Of a stretch of 48,659 nucleotides of DNA, positions 9,062 to 17,864 are shown in pieces. The stretch lies in contig CALMVK010000274.1 in NCBI GenBank assembly GCA_937873145.1, positions 8,390-57,048 on the forward strand. The letters are read 5' to 3'. A program made the position numbers and the translations under genes. This stretch comes from an uncultured Granulicella sp. (GTDB lineage Bacteria > Acidobacteriota > Terriglobia > Terriglobales > Acidobacteriaceae). Position 1 is the stretch's first letter. Every line of letters begins with the position of its first letter. The notes beneath the pieces were generated by a model. The model was not told where the DNA came from and made no database searches. It was given only the letters and a program-made list of their open reading frames with translations.

Positions 9062-11494
9062 ATGAGCCTCGGCCTCTCCCCTTCTTTTGGCTTGCCCCGC
9101 GCGCCGATTCGCTGCTTCACCCTTCTCTCCGTCTTTCTGGTTTTGCTGCTTGCCGGGCTCTGCGCGCCGGATGCGCAGGCTCAATCCGCGGCTACCTGGA
9201 ACAAGCGTGGACAGGCGGCTGAGATTCGTGAAGACTACGACACCGCCTACGAAGACTACCGGCAGGCCCACAATAAGAAGCCCGCCGATCTTCGCTACAC
9301 CACGCACCTGGACCGGATGCGCTTCCTCGCCGCGACCCAGCATATCGATCGCGGCCGGGTTCTGCGCCAAAGCGGCGACTATGCCGGGGCCATTACGCAG
9401 TTCATGCGCGCTGCTGAGATCGACAAGTCCAACCAGGCCGCGCAGCAGGAGATCGAGCGCACGCAGCGCGACCAGCCCCCGCCCAGTTTGAGTGGACCCG
9501 CCGCGGTTGCCGTCCGGGAACAGATGTCGCAGCAACGGGCTGCGCTCGATGCGATTGGGTCGATCGCCCCGCCGATCGAGCTCAAGCCCGTCTCGGACGA
9601 TCCCATTACGCTGCACGCGGTGGAAGATGTGAAGAACATCTACCAGGCGATCGGCAAGCTGGCCGGCCTGAATGTGCTGTTCGATCCGGACTACACGTCG
9701 AAGCGTATTCCCATCGACCTGACCAACGTGTCGTTGGCCGATGCTCTGCGTATCGTTGGAACCGTCGCAGGCACCTTTTATAAGCCTGTGACTTCGAACA
9801 CCATCTTTGTTGCGCAGAATACGCGCACCAAGCGCACCGACCTCGACGAGCTTGCCGTTCAGACGTTTTATCTCTCGAACTCGTCTCAGCCGAATGACGG
9901 AAACGAGATTCTTACCGGCTTGCGTCTTCTGCTCGATCCCTCGGTCAAGCTCTACCTGGTTCCTAGCCAAAATGCGATCGTGATGCGCGCGACGACCGAT
10001 CAACTGCTGCTGGCGCAAAAGCTGATCAACGACTTCGACCGCGCGCGGCCTGAGGTGGTTGTCGATGTCGCCATTCTTGAGGTGAATCGCGACAAGATCC
10101 GCAATCTGGGCATTACGCTGCCCACCTCGATCGGTCTTACGCCGACAATCCCTACCAGTTCAACGACCGCTACCGGCTCGACGACCTCGGCCACTTCTGC
10201 CACGAGTCTTACCCTCAATAACCTCGTCCACCTGAACTCTACAGACTTCGCGGTCAATATTACGGGTGCAACGGTGAACGCGCTGCTCTCCGATACCGAC
10301 ACCAAAGTGCTGCAGAATCCTCGCATTCGGGCCACCGATGGGCAGCGCGCTACCTTGAAGATTGGGCAGAAGATTCCTATTGCCACGGGCAGCTACAACT
10401 CCGGCGTCTCGACCGGCGTGGCCAGCATCGGTGTGCAGACGCAGTTTACCTACCTCGATGTCGGCGTCAATATCGACATTACGCCCACCGTCCACTACGA
10501 CCGCGAGGTGACCCTAAAGACGGTGGTCGAGGTCTCGCAGCAGAACGGCAACGTCACGATCTCGAACGTCACCGAACCCATTATTGCGCAGCGCGTGCTC
10601 AACCAGACGGTGCAGTTGCGCGATGGTGAGCCTTCGATCCTGGCGGGCATCCTGACCAAGCAGAACAATCGTAGTGTCAATGGTACGCCGGGCCTGGGTG
10701 AGATTCCGCTGCTCAAATATTTTTTCAGCTCTCAGCAGCGCGAGGTCCAGGACGACGAGATTGTCTTCCTGCTCATCCCGCACATCGTGCGTGAGTCCGT
10801 CATCACCCGCCTGAATACGGCGGCTATCGATACCGGGACCAGCGGAGCCGTTGAGTTGCGCCGCGACGACACTCGCGCGGCGACCGTGGACGCCAACGAC
10901 GGCTCGCTTGCGACTCGTCCCGTACCGACCCCGGTGACGGCGGCGAACGCGGCGAATGCGGCCATCCAGCAGATGCGTCAGTCGGGCGAGCCGGCCATTC
11001 CTCCGCCAGCCTCCGCGCTTGCGGCGGCGGCGGCTCTGCCAGGAGACGTGGCCCCCAGCAACGTACCTGCGCCCTCCGGCAGTGCGGTTCACCTGCAGCT
11101 GGTTCCCAGTACCCCCAGCCCGCGCCTTGGCAGCACCTTCCAGGTCTCGGTGAACCTTGAGAACGGCCGCAACATCTACTCCGTTCCCATGCAGCTACAG
11201 TACGATCCGCGCGTGCTGCAGTTGGTCAACGTCGACATCGGCGACTTTCTGCAGAAGGGCGGGCAGATCCCTGCTATCGTCCATCGCGATGAGGGCAACG
11301 GCATGGTCGCGCTCTCTACCTCGCGACCGCCCAATGCTCCTGGCGTCGATGGCCGCGGCAACCTCTGCGTGCTCACCTTCAAGGCCGCCGCTGCCGGCGA
11401 TTCCAGCATTACGCTGGTGAAGGTAGGGGCGAAAGATGCGCAGCAGAATACGCTTCCCGCAACAGGCTCTCAGGCCATCATCCACGTCCAATAA
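9062..11494 (+). CDS. Type II secretion-type secretin with TPR and C-terminal cohesin domain (GspD-like)
   Basis: Outer-membrane channel protein of 810 residues. A signal peptide (about 15-41, ending AQAQ) is followed by TPR-like repeats (about 45-130; RGQAAEIREDYDTAYEDYRQAH and GRVLRQSGDYAGAITQFMRAA). An N0/STN-type domain (VKNIYQAIGKLAGLNVLFDPD) and N1-type domain come next, then the secretin core with the VxxPTVHYDREVTLK strand and the terminal LLKYFFSSQQREVQDDEIVFLLIPHIVR. After a Pro/Ala-rich linker the last 135 residues form a cohesin-type sandwich (FQVSVNLENGRNIYSVPMQL). The Met at 9062 was chosen because it directly precedes the signal peptide. The two following pseudopilin genes start within a few bases. 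ATPase and platform genes are not in the window. Confidence 0.85.
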   Translation: MSLGLSPSFGLPRAPIRCFTLLSVFLVLLLAGLCAPDAQAQSAATWNKRGQAAEIREDYDTAYEDYRQAHNKKPADLRYTTHLDRMRFLAATQHIDRGRVLRQSGDYAGAITQFMRAAEIDKSNQAAQQEIERTQRDQPPPSLSGPAAVAVREQMSQQRAALDAIGSIAPPIELKPVSDDPITLHAVEDVKNIYQAIGKLAGLNVLFDPDYTSKRIPIDLTNVSLADALRIVGTVAGTFYKPVTSNTIFVAQNTRTKRTDLDELAVQTFYLSNSSQPNDGNEILTGLRLLLDPSVKLYLVPSQNAIVMRATTDQLLLAQKLINDFDRARPEVVVDVAILEVNRDKIRNLGITLPTSIGLTPTIPTSSTTATGSTTSATSATSLTLNNLVHLNSTDFAVNITGATVNALLSDTDTKVLQNPRIRATDGQRATLKIGQKIPIATGSYNSGVSTGVASIGVQTQFTYLDVGVNIDITPTVHYDREVTLKTVVEVSQQNGNVTISNVTEPIIAQRVLNQTVQLRDGEPSILAGILTKQNNRSVNGTPGLGEIPLLKYFFSSQQREVQDDEIVFLLIPHIVRESVITRLNTAAIDTGTSGAVELRRDDTRAATVDANDGSLATRPVPTPVTAANAANAAIQQMRQSGEPAIPPPASALAAAAALPGDVAPSNVPAPSGSAVHLQLVPSTPSPRLGSTFQVSVNLENGRNIYSVPMQLQYDPRVLQLVNVDIGDFLQKGGQIPAIVHRDEGNGMVALSTSRPPNAPGVDGRGNLCVLTFKAAAAGDSSITLVKVGAKDAQQNTLPATGSQAIIHVQ

Positions 11495-11496
11495 CT

Positions 11497-12045
11497 ATGC
11501 ATGCCGCCCACACATTCCGGGGGTCTTCTCTCCGTTGCAGCCAGGTGCCCCCTCTCGGCGACAGTTCCATTGCCGCCGGGAGGGGAGCCGAGTCGGGATG
11601 GCTTCCTGACTCCGGCCTGACTCTGATCGAGCTCATCATCACCGTTGCGATTTTGTCTTTGCTGGCCTCGGCGGCGCTGCCGGTAGCGCGCTTCCAGGTG
11701 AAGCGTGAGAAGGAGCGTCAGCTTCGCCGCGATCTCTGGGAGATGCGCGACGCGATCGATCATTACAAGGACGCGGCGGAAAAAGGCGGCATCCAGACCA
11801 AGACCGACTCCTTCAACTATCCTCCGGACTTGCAGACGCTGGTCGACGGCGTCGATGTGCAGACCAAGAAAGTTCGCTTCCTGCGCAAGATTCCCACCGA
11901 TCCCATGACCAACTCCACCGAGTGGAACCTCCGTGCCATGCAGGATGACGCGGACTCTGACTCCTGGGGCGGCCAAAACGTCTTCGACGTCCACTCCAAG
12001 AGCACCGGAACCGCTCTCGACGGTACAAAGTACAGCACATGGTAG
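11497..12045 (+). CDS. Type II secretion pseudopilin (GspG-like) 1
   Basis: Protein of up to 182 residues with a class III prepilin signal: GLTLIELIITVAILSLLASA, cleavable by prepilin peptidase between Gly and Leu, followed by the helical stem (VKREKERQLRRDLWEMRDAIDHY) and a GspG-like globular end (PPDLQTLVDG, FLRKIPTDPMT, WGGQNVFDVHS). The leader is unusually long if translation starts at 11497; there is no clear ribosome site there, and a GTG at 11545 would give a leader of more normal length. It begins 2 bases after the secretin stop, which suggests translational coupling. Confidence 0.82.
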   Translation: MHAAHTFRGSSLRCSQVPPLGDSSIAAGRGAESGWLPDSGLTLIELIITVAILSLLASAALPVARFQVKREKERQLRRDLWEMRDAIDHYKDAAEKGGIQTKTDSFNYPPDLQTLVDGVDVQTKKVRFLRKIPTDPMTNSTEWNLRAMQDDADSDSWGGQNVFDVHSKSTGTALDGTKYSTW

Positions 12046-12458
12046 TTCTCCGCTCACCACAACACCCGAAACTCGCCGACGCCGGCTTCACTCTCCTTGA
12101 GCTGATGATCGTGATGGTGATCATTGGCGTTCTGGCCACGGTTGCCATTCCGGCCTACGTGGCCAACGTGAAGCATGCGCGCGAGGCTGTTTTGCGGGAA
12201 GATCTGCACACGCTTCGCTCTGCCGTCGACCAATACACCTACGACAAGGCCAAGGCCCCCACCTCGCTGGACGATCTGGTCACCTCCGGCTACATGAAAG
12301 TCATGCCTGTCGATCCGATGACGCATCGCAGCGACACCTGGATCGCGGACCAGGGGAGCGTGCTGACGACCATCGACGAGACCGATCCTGGCATTGACAA
12401 CGTGCACTCGGGCTCACAGCAGGTTTCGACGGAAGGGACTTCTTACAATACCTGGTAG
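12039..12458 (+). CDS. Type II secretion pseudopilin (GspG-like) 2
   Basis: Protein of 139 residues. A 16-residue leader ends in Gly before FTLLELMIVMVIIGVLATVA, a textbook prepilin cleavage and hydrophobic stem, with the conserved Glu5. The stem continues as AREAVLREDLHTLRSAVDQYTYDK, and the C-terminal part has the SLDDLVTSGYMKVMPVDPMT pattern of GspG. Its ATG lies inside the last codons of the previous gene (7-base overlap). Both pseudopilins end in a Ser/Thr-Tyr-x-Thr-Trp type tail, which suggests they arose by duplication. Confidence 0.85.
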   Translation: MVVLRSPQHPKLADAGFTLLELMIVMVIIGVLATVAIPAYVANVKHAREAVLREDLHTLRSAVDQYTYDKAKAPTSLDDLVTSGYMKVMPVDPMTHRSDTWIADQGSVLTTIDETDPGIDNVHSGSQQVSTEGTSYNTW

Positions 12459-12625
12459 CTTCGGTCGCGGTTGCATTGTGCGAGACAAGATGAGGCGCTG
12501 ATCTCGGCTTTCCGGAGGCCGCACGTCCCCTAGCCGGGACCGCTGCGTCCTTCCGCCAGGAAATGCGTCTAAACAGGTGCAGAGCTGCGTCCGGAGCAGG
12601 GAAGCGGCTCGCAATAGGAGCTTCC

Positions 12626-13951
12626 ATGCGCCACATTACCCGTCTCGGCCTTGCCGCTGTCCTTGTCGCTCCTCTAGCCCAGGCCCAGACGACGAGCTCA
12701 ACGCCTATCCAGAACCCGGCAAACTCCCCTACTACGACACAGACTACACCCGGCTCGCAGCAGACGACCTTGCCTCAGGCGGCTCCTGTGCCGCAGCCTG
12801 CCCCTACGACGACGCCGGACCCGGGCACCGCTCCTACGACGACCAGCACCGATCCGAACCCGACGGGAACGCAGTCCGGAACCGCCGGCGGGCGCCGCAC
12901 TTTGCCCAAGCCGGGGGATGATACCTCCGCCGACACTGCGTCTACCACCGGAACGCCCCTTGCCCCGTTGGCTCCCAAGAACGATTCGCTTCCGAGCCCA
13001 GGCGAGGCGCTCAACCCGCACATCAAGCCTGGCAGTGAAGATGACGTGAATGCCATTGGGACGCGTAACATCGGCGGCCGCGGCATGGGTAACTGGTACT
13101 CGACCGACTGGGAGATTCGGGTCGGCAAGCAGTACTCGATGGAGATCGAGAAGTCTGTCCACCTCGTCACGGATCCGGTTATCGTCGAGTACGTCAACCG
13201 CGTTGGCCAGAATCTGGTCAAGAACTCCGATGCGAAGGTCCCCTTCACGATTAAGGTCATCGACTCCGACGAGATCAACGCGATGGCTCTGCCGGGCGGA
13301 TTCTTCTACGTCAACTCCGGCCTGATTATGAACTGCGATGAAGAGGCTGAGTTGGCCGGCGTGATGGCGCATGAGATCTCGCACGTGATTGCGCACCATG
13401 CGGCTCGCAACCAGACCAAGATGAATTACGCGCAGCTTGCGTCTATTCCTCTGATTATCATGACTTCCGGCTCTTACACCGGCTACGGAATTTATGAAGC
13501 TTCGCAGCTCGCGATTCCGATGACGTTTCTGAAGTTTTCTCGCGAGAATGAGGCCGAGGCCGACTATCTCGGCGTGCAGTACATGTATAAGTCCGGCTAC
13601 GACCCACAAAGCTTCGTGACGCTCTTTGAGAAGCTGGATGCGTTAGAAAAACATAAGCCCGGCACGATTGCCAAGGCCTTCTCCGACCATCCTGCAACCG
13701 GAAGCCGCATTACCGCCGCGGAGGATGAGATTGCTACGATCTTGCCTGCCAGGCCGGAGTACATCGTTACTACCAGTGAGTTCGACGATGTGAAGGCGCG
13801 GCTGGCGCGTATAGAAAATAAGCGCAAGATCAACGATAAGAGCAACGGCAACAAGCCCACGCTGCGCCGTGCGGATGCCGGTAATACCGGTACGAGTCCC
13901 AACCCCAACTCCACGGGCAGCGACCAGCCTACGCTGGGGCGACGCAACTAG
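12626..13951 (+). CDS. M48-family zinc metalloprotease (periplasmic, BepA/LoiP-like)
   Basis: Protein of 441 residues with a signal peptide (about 1-21, ending AQAQ), then about 90 residues of Thr/Pro/Gln low complexity, then an M48 peptidase domain. The zinc site HEISH is at 249-253 and the third ligand is the Glu in NEAEADYLG (about 311). The start was set at 12626 because AGGAG lies 5 bases upstream and the signal peptide begins there. The C-terminal tail is Asn/Thr/Gly-rich. Relatives act in outer-membrane protein quality control; a C-terminal TPR domain as in BepA is not seen. It follows the pseudopilin genes after 167 bases, so co-transcription is possible but unproven. Confidence 0.88.
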   Translation: MRHITRLGLAAVLVAPLAQAQTTSSTPIQNPANSPTTTQTTPGSQQTTLPQAAPVPQPAPTTTPDPGTAPTTTSTDPNPTGTQSGTAGGRRTLPKPGDDTSADTASTTGTPLAPLAPKNDSLPSPGEALNPHIKPGSEDDVNAIGTRNIGGRGMGNWYSTDWEIRVGKQYSMEIEKSVHLVTDPVIVEYVNRVGQNLVKNSDAKVPFTIKVIDSDEINAMALPGGFFYVNSGLIMNCDEEAELAGVMAHEISHVIAHHAARNQTKMNYAQLASIPLIIMTSGSYTGYGIYEASQLAIPMTFLKFSRENEAEADYLGVQYMYKSGYDPQSFVTLFEKLDALEKHKPGTIAKAFSDHPATGSRITAAEDEIATILPARPEYIVTTSEFDDVKARLARIENKRKINDKSNGNKPTLRRADAGNTGTSPNPNSTGSDQPTLGRRN

Positions 13952-13964
13952 AGTGCACTCCTTT

Positions 13965-13998
13965 GCCAGAAGGACGCCAGCTTTGTCGTCCTTCTGGC
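13965..13998. repeat. 12-bp inverted repeat after the M48 gene; divergent REP-like element
   Basis: GCCAGAAGGACG (13965-13976) pairs perfectly with CGTCCTTCTGGC (13987-13998) around a 10-base loop. Read on the minus strand, AAATACGGGG (revcomp near 14015) precedes GCCAGAAGGACG, the same order as in the three plus-strand palindromic elements at 3560, 38295 and 46018. It lies 13 bases after the M48 stop and may end its transcript, although no T run follows. Confidence 0.5.
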
Positions 13999-14056
13999 GT
14001 AGCAGTAAACCCCGTATTTCTCTTTCCGTCCCGGCTCCCGCGATAGACTAGATTCA

Positions 14057-14710
14057 ATGACTTTGAAAGCCCTTCGTCTTCTTCCATTGTGTGCGCTTGC
14101 CGTCTCGGCCCATGCGCAGTTTAGCGTGTATGGCACGGTTACCGTAGATCGCATTAGTGGTATCAACTCCTCGCCCGTGCTGGGGACGCTCTCTCCGACG
14201 AGCTACAAGAACAGCGTCAATCCGATTGGGTTTACGGGCGGCGGCTCCTACGATTTTCGAACGGTCGGTCCGGCGCTGCTTTCGGCAGATGTGCGCGGCG
14301 TATACGAGACCAGCAAGCGCGGTGCGCAGAACGACTCTGACGGCGCGGGCACGGTTCATTATGCGGGGCTTGGCGGGGTGCGGGCTACGTTCCATACGCC
14401 TTATCCGGTTTTGCGGCCCTATGTGCAAGGTTCAGCCGGGTACGCACGCAGCAACTACGGTGTGCTGACCAACGCGCTGTTCAATGGTGTGGTGTATCCG
14501 AATAATCCGGTACGCCCGGGCATTCCGACGCAGAATGGGCTTGAATACCATGTCTTCGCGGGGCTCGACCTGCATTTCTTGCCTGCCTTCGACTTTCGAC
14601 TGTTTGAAGTAGGGTATGGCGGTATTGAGGCGTTTGGCACCTATGGGCATAATTACCCGCTTTATTCACTTTCAAGTGGAGTCGTGTTCCATATTCCGCC
14701 GCGCAACTAA
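14057..14710 (+). CDS. Outer-membrane beta-barrel protein
   Basis: Protein of 217 residues: signal peptide (about 1-20, ending SAHAQ), then alternating beta strands with aromatic girdles (FSVYGTVTVDRISG, YAGLGGVRATFHTPYPVLRPYVQGSAGYA, YHVFAGLDLHFLPAFDFRLFEVGYGGI). The size and strand pattern fit an 8-stranded OmpW/OmpX/opacity-type barrel. The function is unknown. It stands alone before queF. Confidence 0.7.
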   Translation: MTLKALRLLPLCALAVSAHAQFSVYGTVTVDRISGINSSPVLGTLSPTSYKNSVNPIGFTGGGSYDFRTVGPALLSADVRGVYETSKRGAQNDSDGAGTVHYAGLGGVRATFHTPYPVLRPYVQGSAGYARSNYGVLTNALFNGVVYPNNPVRPGIPTQNGLEYHVFAGLDLHFLPAFDFRLFEVGYGGIEAFGTYGHNYPLYSLSSGVVFHIPPRN

Positions 14711-14809
14711 GTATGTCGCGATTTATTTTTTTGATTATTTCTTCAGGCGCGATGAATTGTGACTGAAACGGTAACTCCTGACTCTTTCTCAAGAAAGTAA
14801 GATCACTCC

Positions 14810-15226
14810 ATGCGTACTCAGAATACCGGCTATACCGATACTCATGCCGCTTCCGGCCTTGACCATGTTTTTCCGCCAATCGATGTGTGGGAGAACCAGT
14901 TTCCCGGCTATGAGATCCTGATCGACGATCCCGAGTTTACGTCGATCTGTCCTAAGACCAGTTTGCCTGACTTCGGCCTTCTAACGATCCGTTATATGCC
15001 ACGCAAGGATTGCCTGGAGCTTAAGTCGCTGAAGGAATATCTTTTTCATTACCGTAACCTGGGTATTTTTCAGGAGAATATTGTCAACCAGGTGTTGAAC
15101 GACATCGTGAAGGCGACCGATCCTCAGTGGGCTATTGTCAAGGGAGATTTTCGCCCGCGGGGAGGTATCTCGACGACGGTGACTGCGACGTATCCACGGC
15201 CGGAAAATGCTTTGCCTCCAGCTTAG
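14810..15226 (+). CDS. queF: NADPH-dependent 7-cyano-7-deazaguanine reductase QueF (type I)
   Basis: Reduces the nitrile of preQ0 to the amine of preQ1 in queuosine synthesis. At 138 residues it is of the short, unimodular class. The nucleophilic Cys47 (EFTSICPKT) and Asp54 (LPDFG) are present, as is the QueF motif ELKSLKEY (70-77) that binds NADPH. No preQ1 riboswitch was recognised in the 99 bases upstream, and no other queuosine genes are in the window. Confidence 0.95.
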   Translation: MRTQNTGYTDTHAASGLDHVFPPIDVWENQFPGYEILIDDPEFTSICPKTSLPDFGLLTIRYMPRKDCLELKSLKEYLFHYRNLGIFQENIVNQVLNDIVKATDPQWAIVKGDFRPRGGISTTVTATYPRPENALPPA

Positions 15227-15279
15227 TTTCCGGGATACCTTCGTCGCTATCCCCAGCAGCTGACGTGATGAGCTCACAA

Positions 15280-15618
15280 CTAAACTAACTCACGAGCGAC
15301 GCCGATGGTTTTACTTGGCGAATGAGTCATTTCACTGCTCTCGGGATTTGCCTTAGGCCGGTACACCTCGATCAACCGATGCGCAATTGACAAAGCCGCG
15401 ACGTCGTCCAAAGCGGCAGGTCGCGCAAGCTCACTTAAGGGAATGCCGCTTTCCGCCGATAGCTTGTCCGCTCCTCCGCGAGCTTCTGCTACCTCCTCCA
15501 AAGCAAGTATCAGATATTTAGGCTCGTACTCCTCGAGCTCAGCTTCAAGATAGTGGAAAACATCGACCGGCTTAGTCAAGTAATCGGCTACTTTAAATTC
15601 CGTCGTCTTTAGTGCCAT
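15280..15618 (-). CDS. Antitoxin of a HigBA-type addiction module
   Basis: Protein of 112 residues. The N-terminal half (ALKTTEFKVADYLTKPVDVF, then YLILALEEVAEARGG) follows the pattern of the addiction-module antidote family that partners Gp49/HigB-like toxins. The stretch GGADKLSAESGIPLSELARPA would be its helix-turn-helix, less regular than usual. The start at 15618 is supported by a GAGGG 6 bases upstream on this strand. It overlaps the toxin gene's end by 26 bases, toxin first, as in higBA pairs. A further 26 upstream codons are open but lie inside the toxin gene. Confidence 0.7.
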   Translation of the reverse strand: MALKTTEFKVADYLTKPVDVFHYLEAELEEYEPKYLILALEEVAEARGGADKLSAESGIPLSELARPAALDDVAALSIAHRLIEVYRPKANPESSEMTHSPSKTIGVARELV

Positions 15619-15928
15619 GTTGACCCTCCAAGCTCCAGGCATGTGCAAGCTTCTTAGCAGCCTTAATATCTTCACTTTGAGAACTCTTATCACCACCGCA
15701 TAGCAGCACGATCAACTCATCTCCTCTTCTGATAAAGTACACCCGATATCCAGGACCATAGTCAATCTTCAGTTCGTGTACGCCTTCCCCCACACTGCGA
15801 CTTTGCCCGGCGTTTCCGTGTCCAAGTCGAACAACCCGGACTTCTATTCTTGTGCGTGCGCTCCTGTCTTTCAGATTTGAAAGCCAGCGGGTAAACACGG
15901 TTGTTTGCTTGATCGTAACCACGTTCAT
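15593..15928 (-). CDS. HigB/RelE-like toxin (addiction module killer protein)
   Basis: Protein of 111 residues matching the phage-derived Gp49-like killer family: TVFTRWLSNLKDRSARTRIE, then VGEGVHELKIDYGPGYRVYF and LIVLLCGGDKSSQSEDI. The family cleaves mRNA on the ribosome; catalytic activity is inferred only. It precedes and overlaps its antitoxin, so both are likely translated from one transcript that is repressed by the pair. It stands as a small insertion between queF and a DUF1348 gene. Confidence 0.85.
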   Translation of the reverse strand: MNVVTIKQTTVFTRWLSNLKDRSARTRIEVRVVRLGHGNAGQSRSVGEGVHELKIDYGPGYRVYFIRRGDELIVLLCGGDKSSQSEDIKAAKKLAHAWSLEGQHGTKDDGI

Positions 15929-15964
15929 CCCCTTGCTTCGTTCAACAGATTGGCCTAGCTACTT

Positions 15965-16435
15965 CTAAAAGCCCATCTCCGTCAGCCCCGGCCACCCCTC
16001 CGGCCTCACTCCCAACTCCCACCGAAACTTCCGCTCCGCCTCTTCCATTTTCAGGTCGTTGATGCTGGCCTCGCGCCGCTGCATCAGTCCGTGCTCGTCG
16101 AACTCCCAAAGCTCGTTTCCGAAGCTGCGCCACCATTGCCCTTGCGCATCGTGGCACTCATAGACGAACCGGACTGCCATGCGGTTCTCCTTGAAGCCCC
16201 ACAGCTCCTTGCACAGCCGGTAGTCGAGCTCCCGGGCCCACTTGCGCTGGAGTAGACCGACAATCGCCCCGCGTCCTACGACCCACTCGTTCCGGTTCCG
16301 CCAGCGCGAATCGACGCTGTAGGCCAGCGCAACCTTCTCCGGGTCTCGGCTATTCCATGCGTCTTCGGCTTTCCGCACCTTCTCGATTGCGGTCTCCATC
16401 GAGAACGGCGGCAAGGGCGGCCTCTGCTCACTCAT
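15965..16435 (-). CDS. DUF1348 / NTF2-like protein
   Basis: Protein of 156 residues with the cone-shaped NTF2-like fold pattern: [20 protein letters not shown], a helix [19 protein letters not shown], then [13 protein letters not shown] and [25 protein letters not shown], which are hallmarks of DUF1348. Members are small cytoplasmic proteins of unproven activity. The start at 16435 (after GGAAGGAAGA on this strand) matches the family N-terminus; an in-frame upstream extension lies within the MFS gene and is rejected. Confidence 0.9.
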   Translation of the reverse strand: MSEQRPPLPPFSMETAIEKVRKAEDAWNSRDPEKVALAYSVDSRWRNRNEWVVGRGAIVGLLQRKWARELDYRLCKELWGFKENRMAVRFVYECHDAQGQWWRSFGNELWEFDEHGLMQRREASINDLKMEEAERKFRWELGVRPEGWPGLTEMGF

Positions 16436-16478
16436 GTTCTTCCTCCTTCCACACCATACGCCTGCTATGCTCTCCCCC

Positions 16479-17747
16479 ATGCAAGCAACGGAGAAGTCCG
16501 CAGCCGCTGGGAAGGCCGTCGCCGGCGCTACGCTCGCCCTGACCCTGCTTACTGCGTTGAATTTCGTCAACTATATCGACCGTTACGTGCTGGCCGGTGT
16601 GCAGGAGCAGATCAAGGGCGAGTTTCATGTCTCGGACGCGCAGCTTGGCTCACTTACCTTCTTCTTTTTGCTGGCCTATGTGCTCGTCTCGCCTCTTACC
16701 GGCTGGCTGGGCGACCGCTTTCCGCGCAAGCCCATGATCGTCTTTGCCGCCCTGTTCTGGTGCTCGATCAACCTGCTGACGGCCTACGCTCATACCTTCG
16801 TCTCGCTCAACCTTCGCCATGCCGCCCTCGGTCTCGGCGAGGCGAGCTTCGGCATCTTTGCACCTGCTTTGTTGGCCGACTTTTACCCTCCCGAACAACG
16901 CAACCGCGTCCTTACCCTGTTCAACATTGCGCTTCCTGTCGGCGCGGCGCTTGGCTATCTCACCGGTGGCTATGTCGGTCAGCACTTCGGCTGGAGGGTA
17001 TCTTTTATCGTCTCGGCCGTTCCAGGTATCGTGCTTGCGCTGCTCATCGCCGCCTTGATGCGGGAGCCTGCCCGGGGCGGCGGTGCGAAAGCCAAGCCTG
17101 TTCAACTTCGCCAGGCTATCCTCTCGCTGCTCCGAAACCCGGCCTACCTCTGCGTCATCGGGGGATATGCCGCGGTCACCTTTTGCATAGGCGGCCTCTC
17201 CATCTGGATGCCCACGTTTTTACAGCGCGTCGACGGCCGCTCGCAAGCCTCCGCCTCCTTCATCATGGGAGCGGTCACCGTGGTCGGAGGTCTTTTCGGC
17301 ACGGTCGTCGGCGGCGCTATCGCCGAACGCTGGTCGCGCACCAACCCCGCCGCGCTCTACCTCGTCCCCGCGTGGAGCGCTTTGCTTGCCTTTGTTCCCG
17401 CACTGATCTGCTTCTTCGGCCCGCGTCTTTTTCACACCGCCGCGCTTACGGTTCCGTCCCTCGCCGTGGCTATCTTCTTAATCTTCCTCGGCTCCGGACC
17501 GGTCAATGCAGCCACCGTCAACGTTGTCCAGCCTGGAGTTCGCGCCACCGCCCTGGCTGGCCAACTGCTTGCTATCCACGCCCTGGGAGACGCCTGCTCT
17601 CCTACCCTGATCGGCGCTATCAGCGACCGGTCCAATCTGGCCGACGGCCTCGGCGTTACGCTGGTCGCGTTTCTGATCGGAGCCGCGATCTTCTTCCTCG
17701 GCGCCCGCTACGCCCGCTCGTTCACTCCAGCCACACAACCCTCCTGA
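16479..17747 (+). CDS. MFS transporter, spinster-like
   Basis: Inner-membrane carrier of about 422 residues with 12 predicted helices. The motif [18 protein letters not shown] in helix 1, [11 protein letters not shown] (motif A, loop 2-3) and [21 protein letters not shown] (helices 4-5) are typical of the spinster-like/hexuronate-type branch. The substrate is unknown. The start is uncertain: ATGs at 16467 and 16479 both lack a clear ribosome site. The gene diverges from the DUF1348 gene with only about 40 bases between starts. Confidence 0.88.
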   Translation: MQATEKSAAAGKAVAGATLALTLLTALNFVNYIDRYVLAGVQEQIKGEFHVSDAQLGSLTFFFLLAYVLVSPLTGWLGDRFPRKPMIVFAALFWCSINLLTAYAHTFVSLNLRHAALGLGEASFGIFAPALLADFYPPEQRNRVLTLFNIALPVGAALGYLTGGYVGQHFGWRVSFIVSAVPGIVLALLIAALMREPARGGGAKAKPVQLRQAILSLLRNPAYLCVIGGYAAVTFCIGGLSIWMPTFLQRVDGRSQASASFIMGAVTVVGGLFGTVVGGAIAERWSRTNPAALYLVPAWSALLAFVPALICFFGPRLFHTAALTVPSLAVAIFLIFLGSGPVNAATVNVVQPGVRATALAGQLLAIHALGDACSPTLIGAISDRSNLADGLGVTLVAFLIGAAIFFLGARYARSFTPATQPS

Positions 17748-17767
17748 ATTCCGCCCGAACCGGGTGC

Positions 17768-17796
17768 CTCGAGGCTTGCCTTGAGAGCTGAGTTTT
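17768..17796 (+). terminator. Possible intrinsic terminator after the MFS gene
   Basis: CTCGAGG (17768-17774) pairs with CCTTGAG (17779-17785, one G-U) around CTTG, and TTTT follows at 17793-17796. The T run is short and 7 bases away, so this is weak. Confidence 0.3.
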
Positions 17797-17864
17797 CCAC
17801 CCTACTGCAAATTCTCCCTTGAATCTGCCGACTACGCGAGCAGGGAAGTGAGACCCTTAAACAG

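Noticed and set aside
14711-14809. preQ1 riboswitch before queF
   Set aside because: No C-rich loop with the A-rich tail of the preQ1 aptamer could be found.
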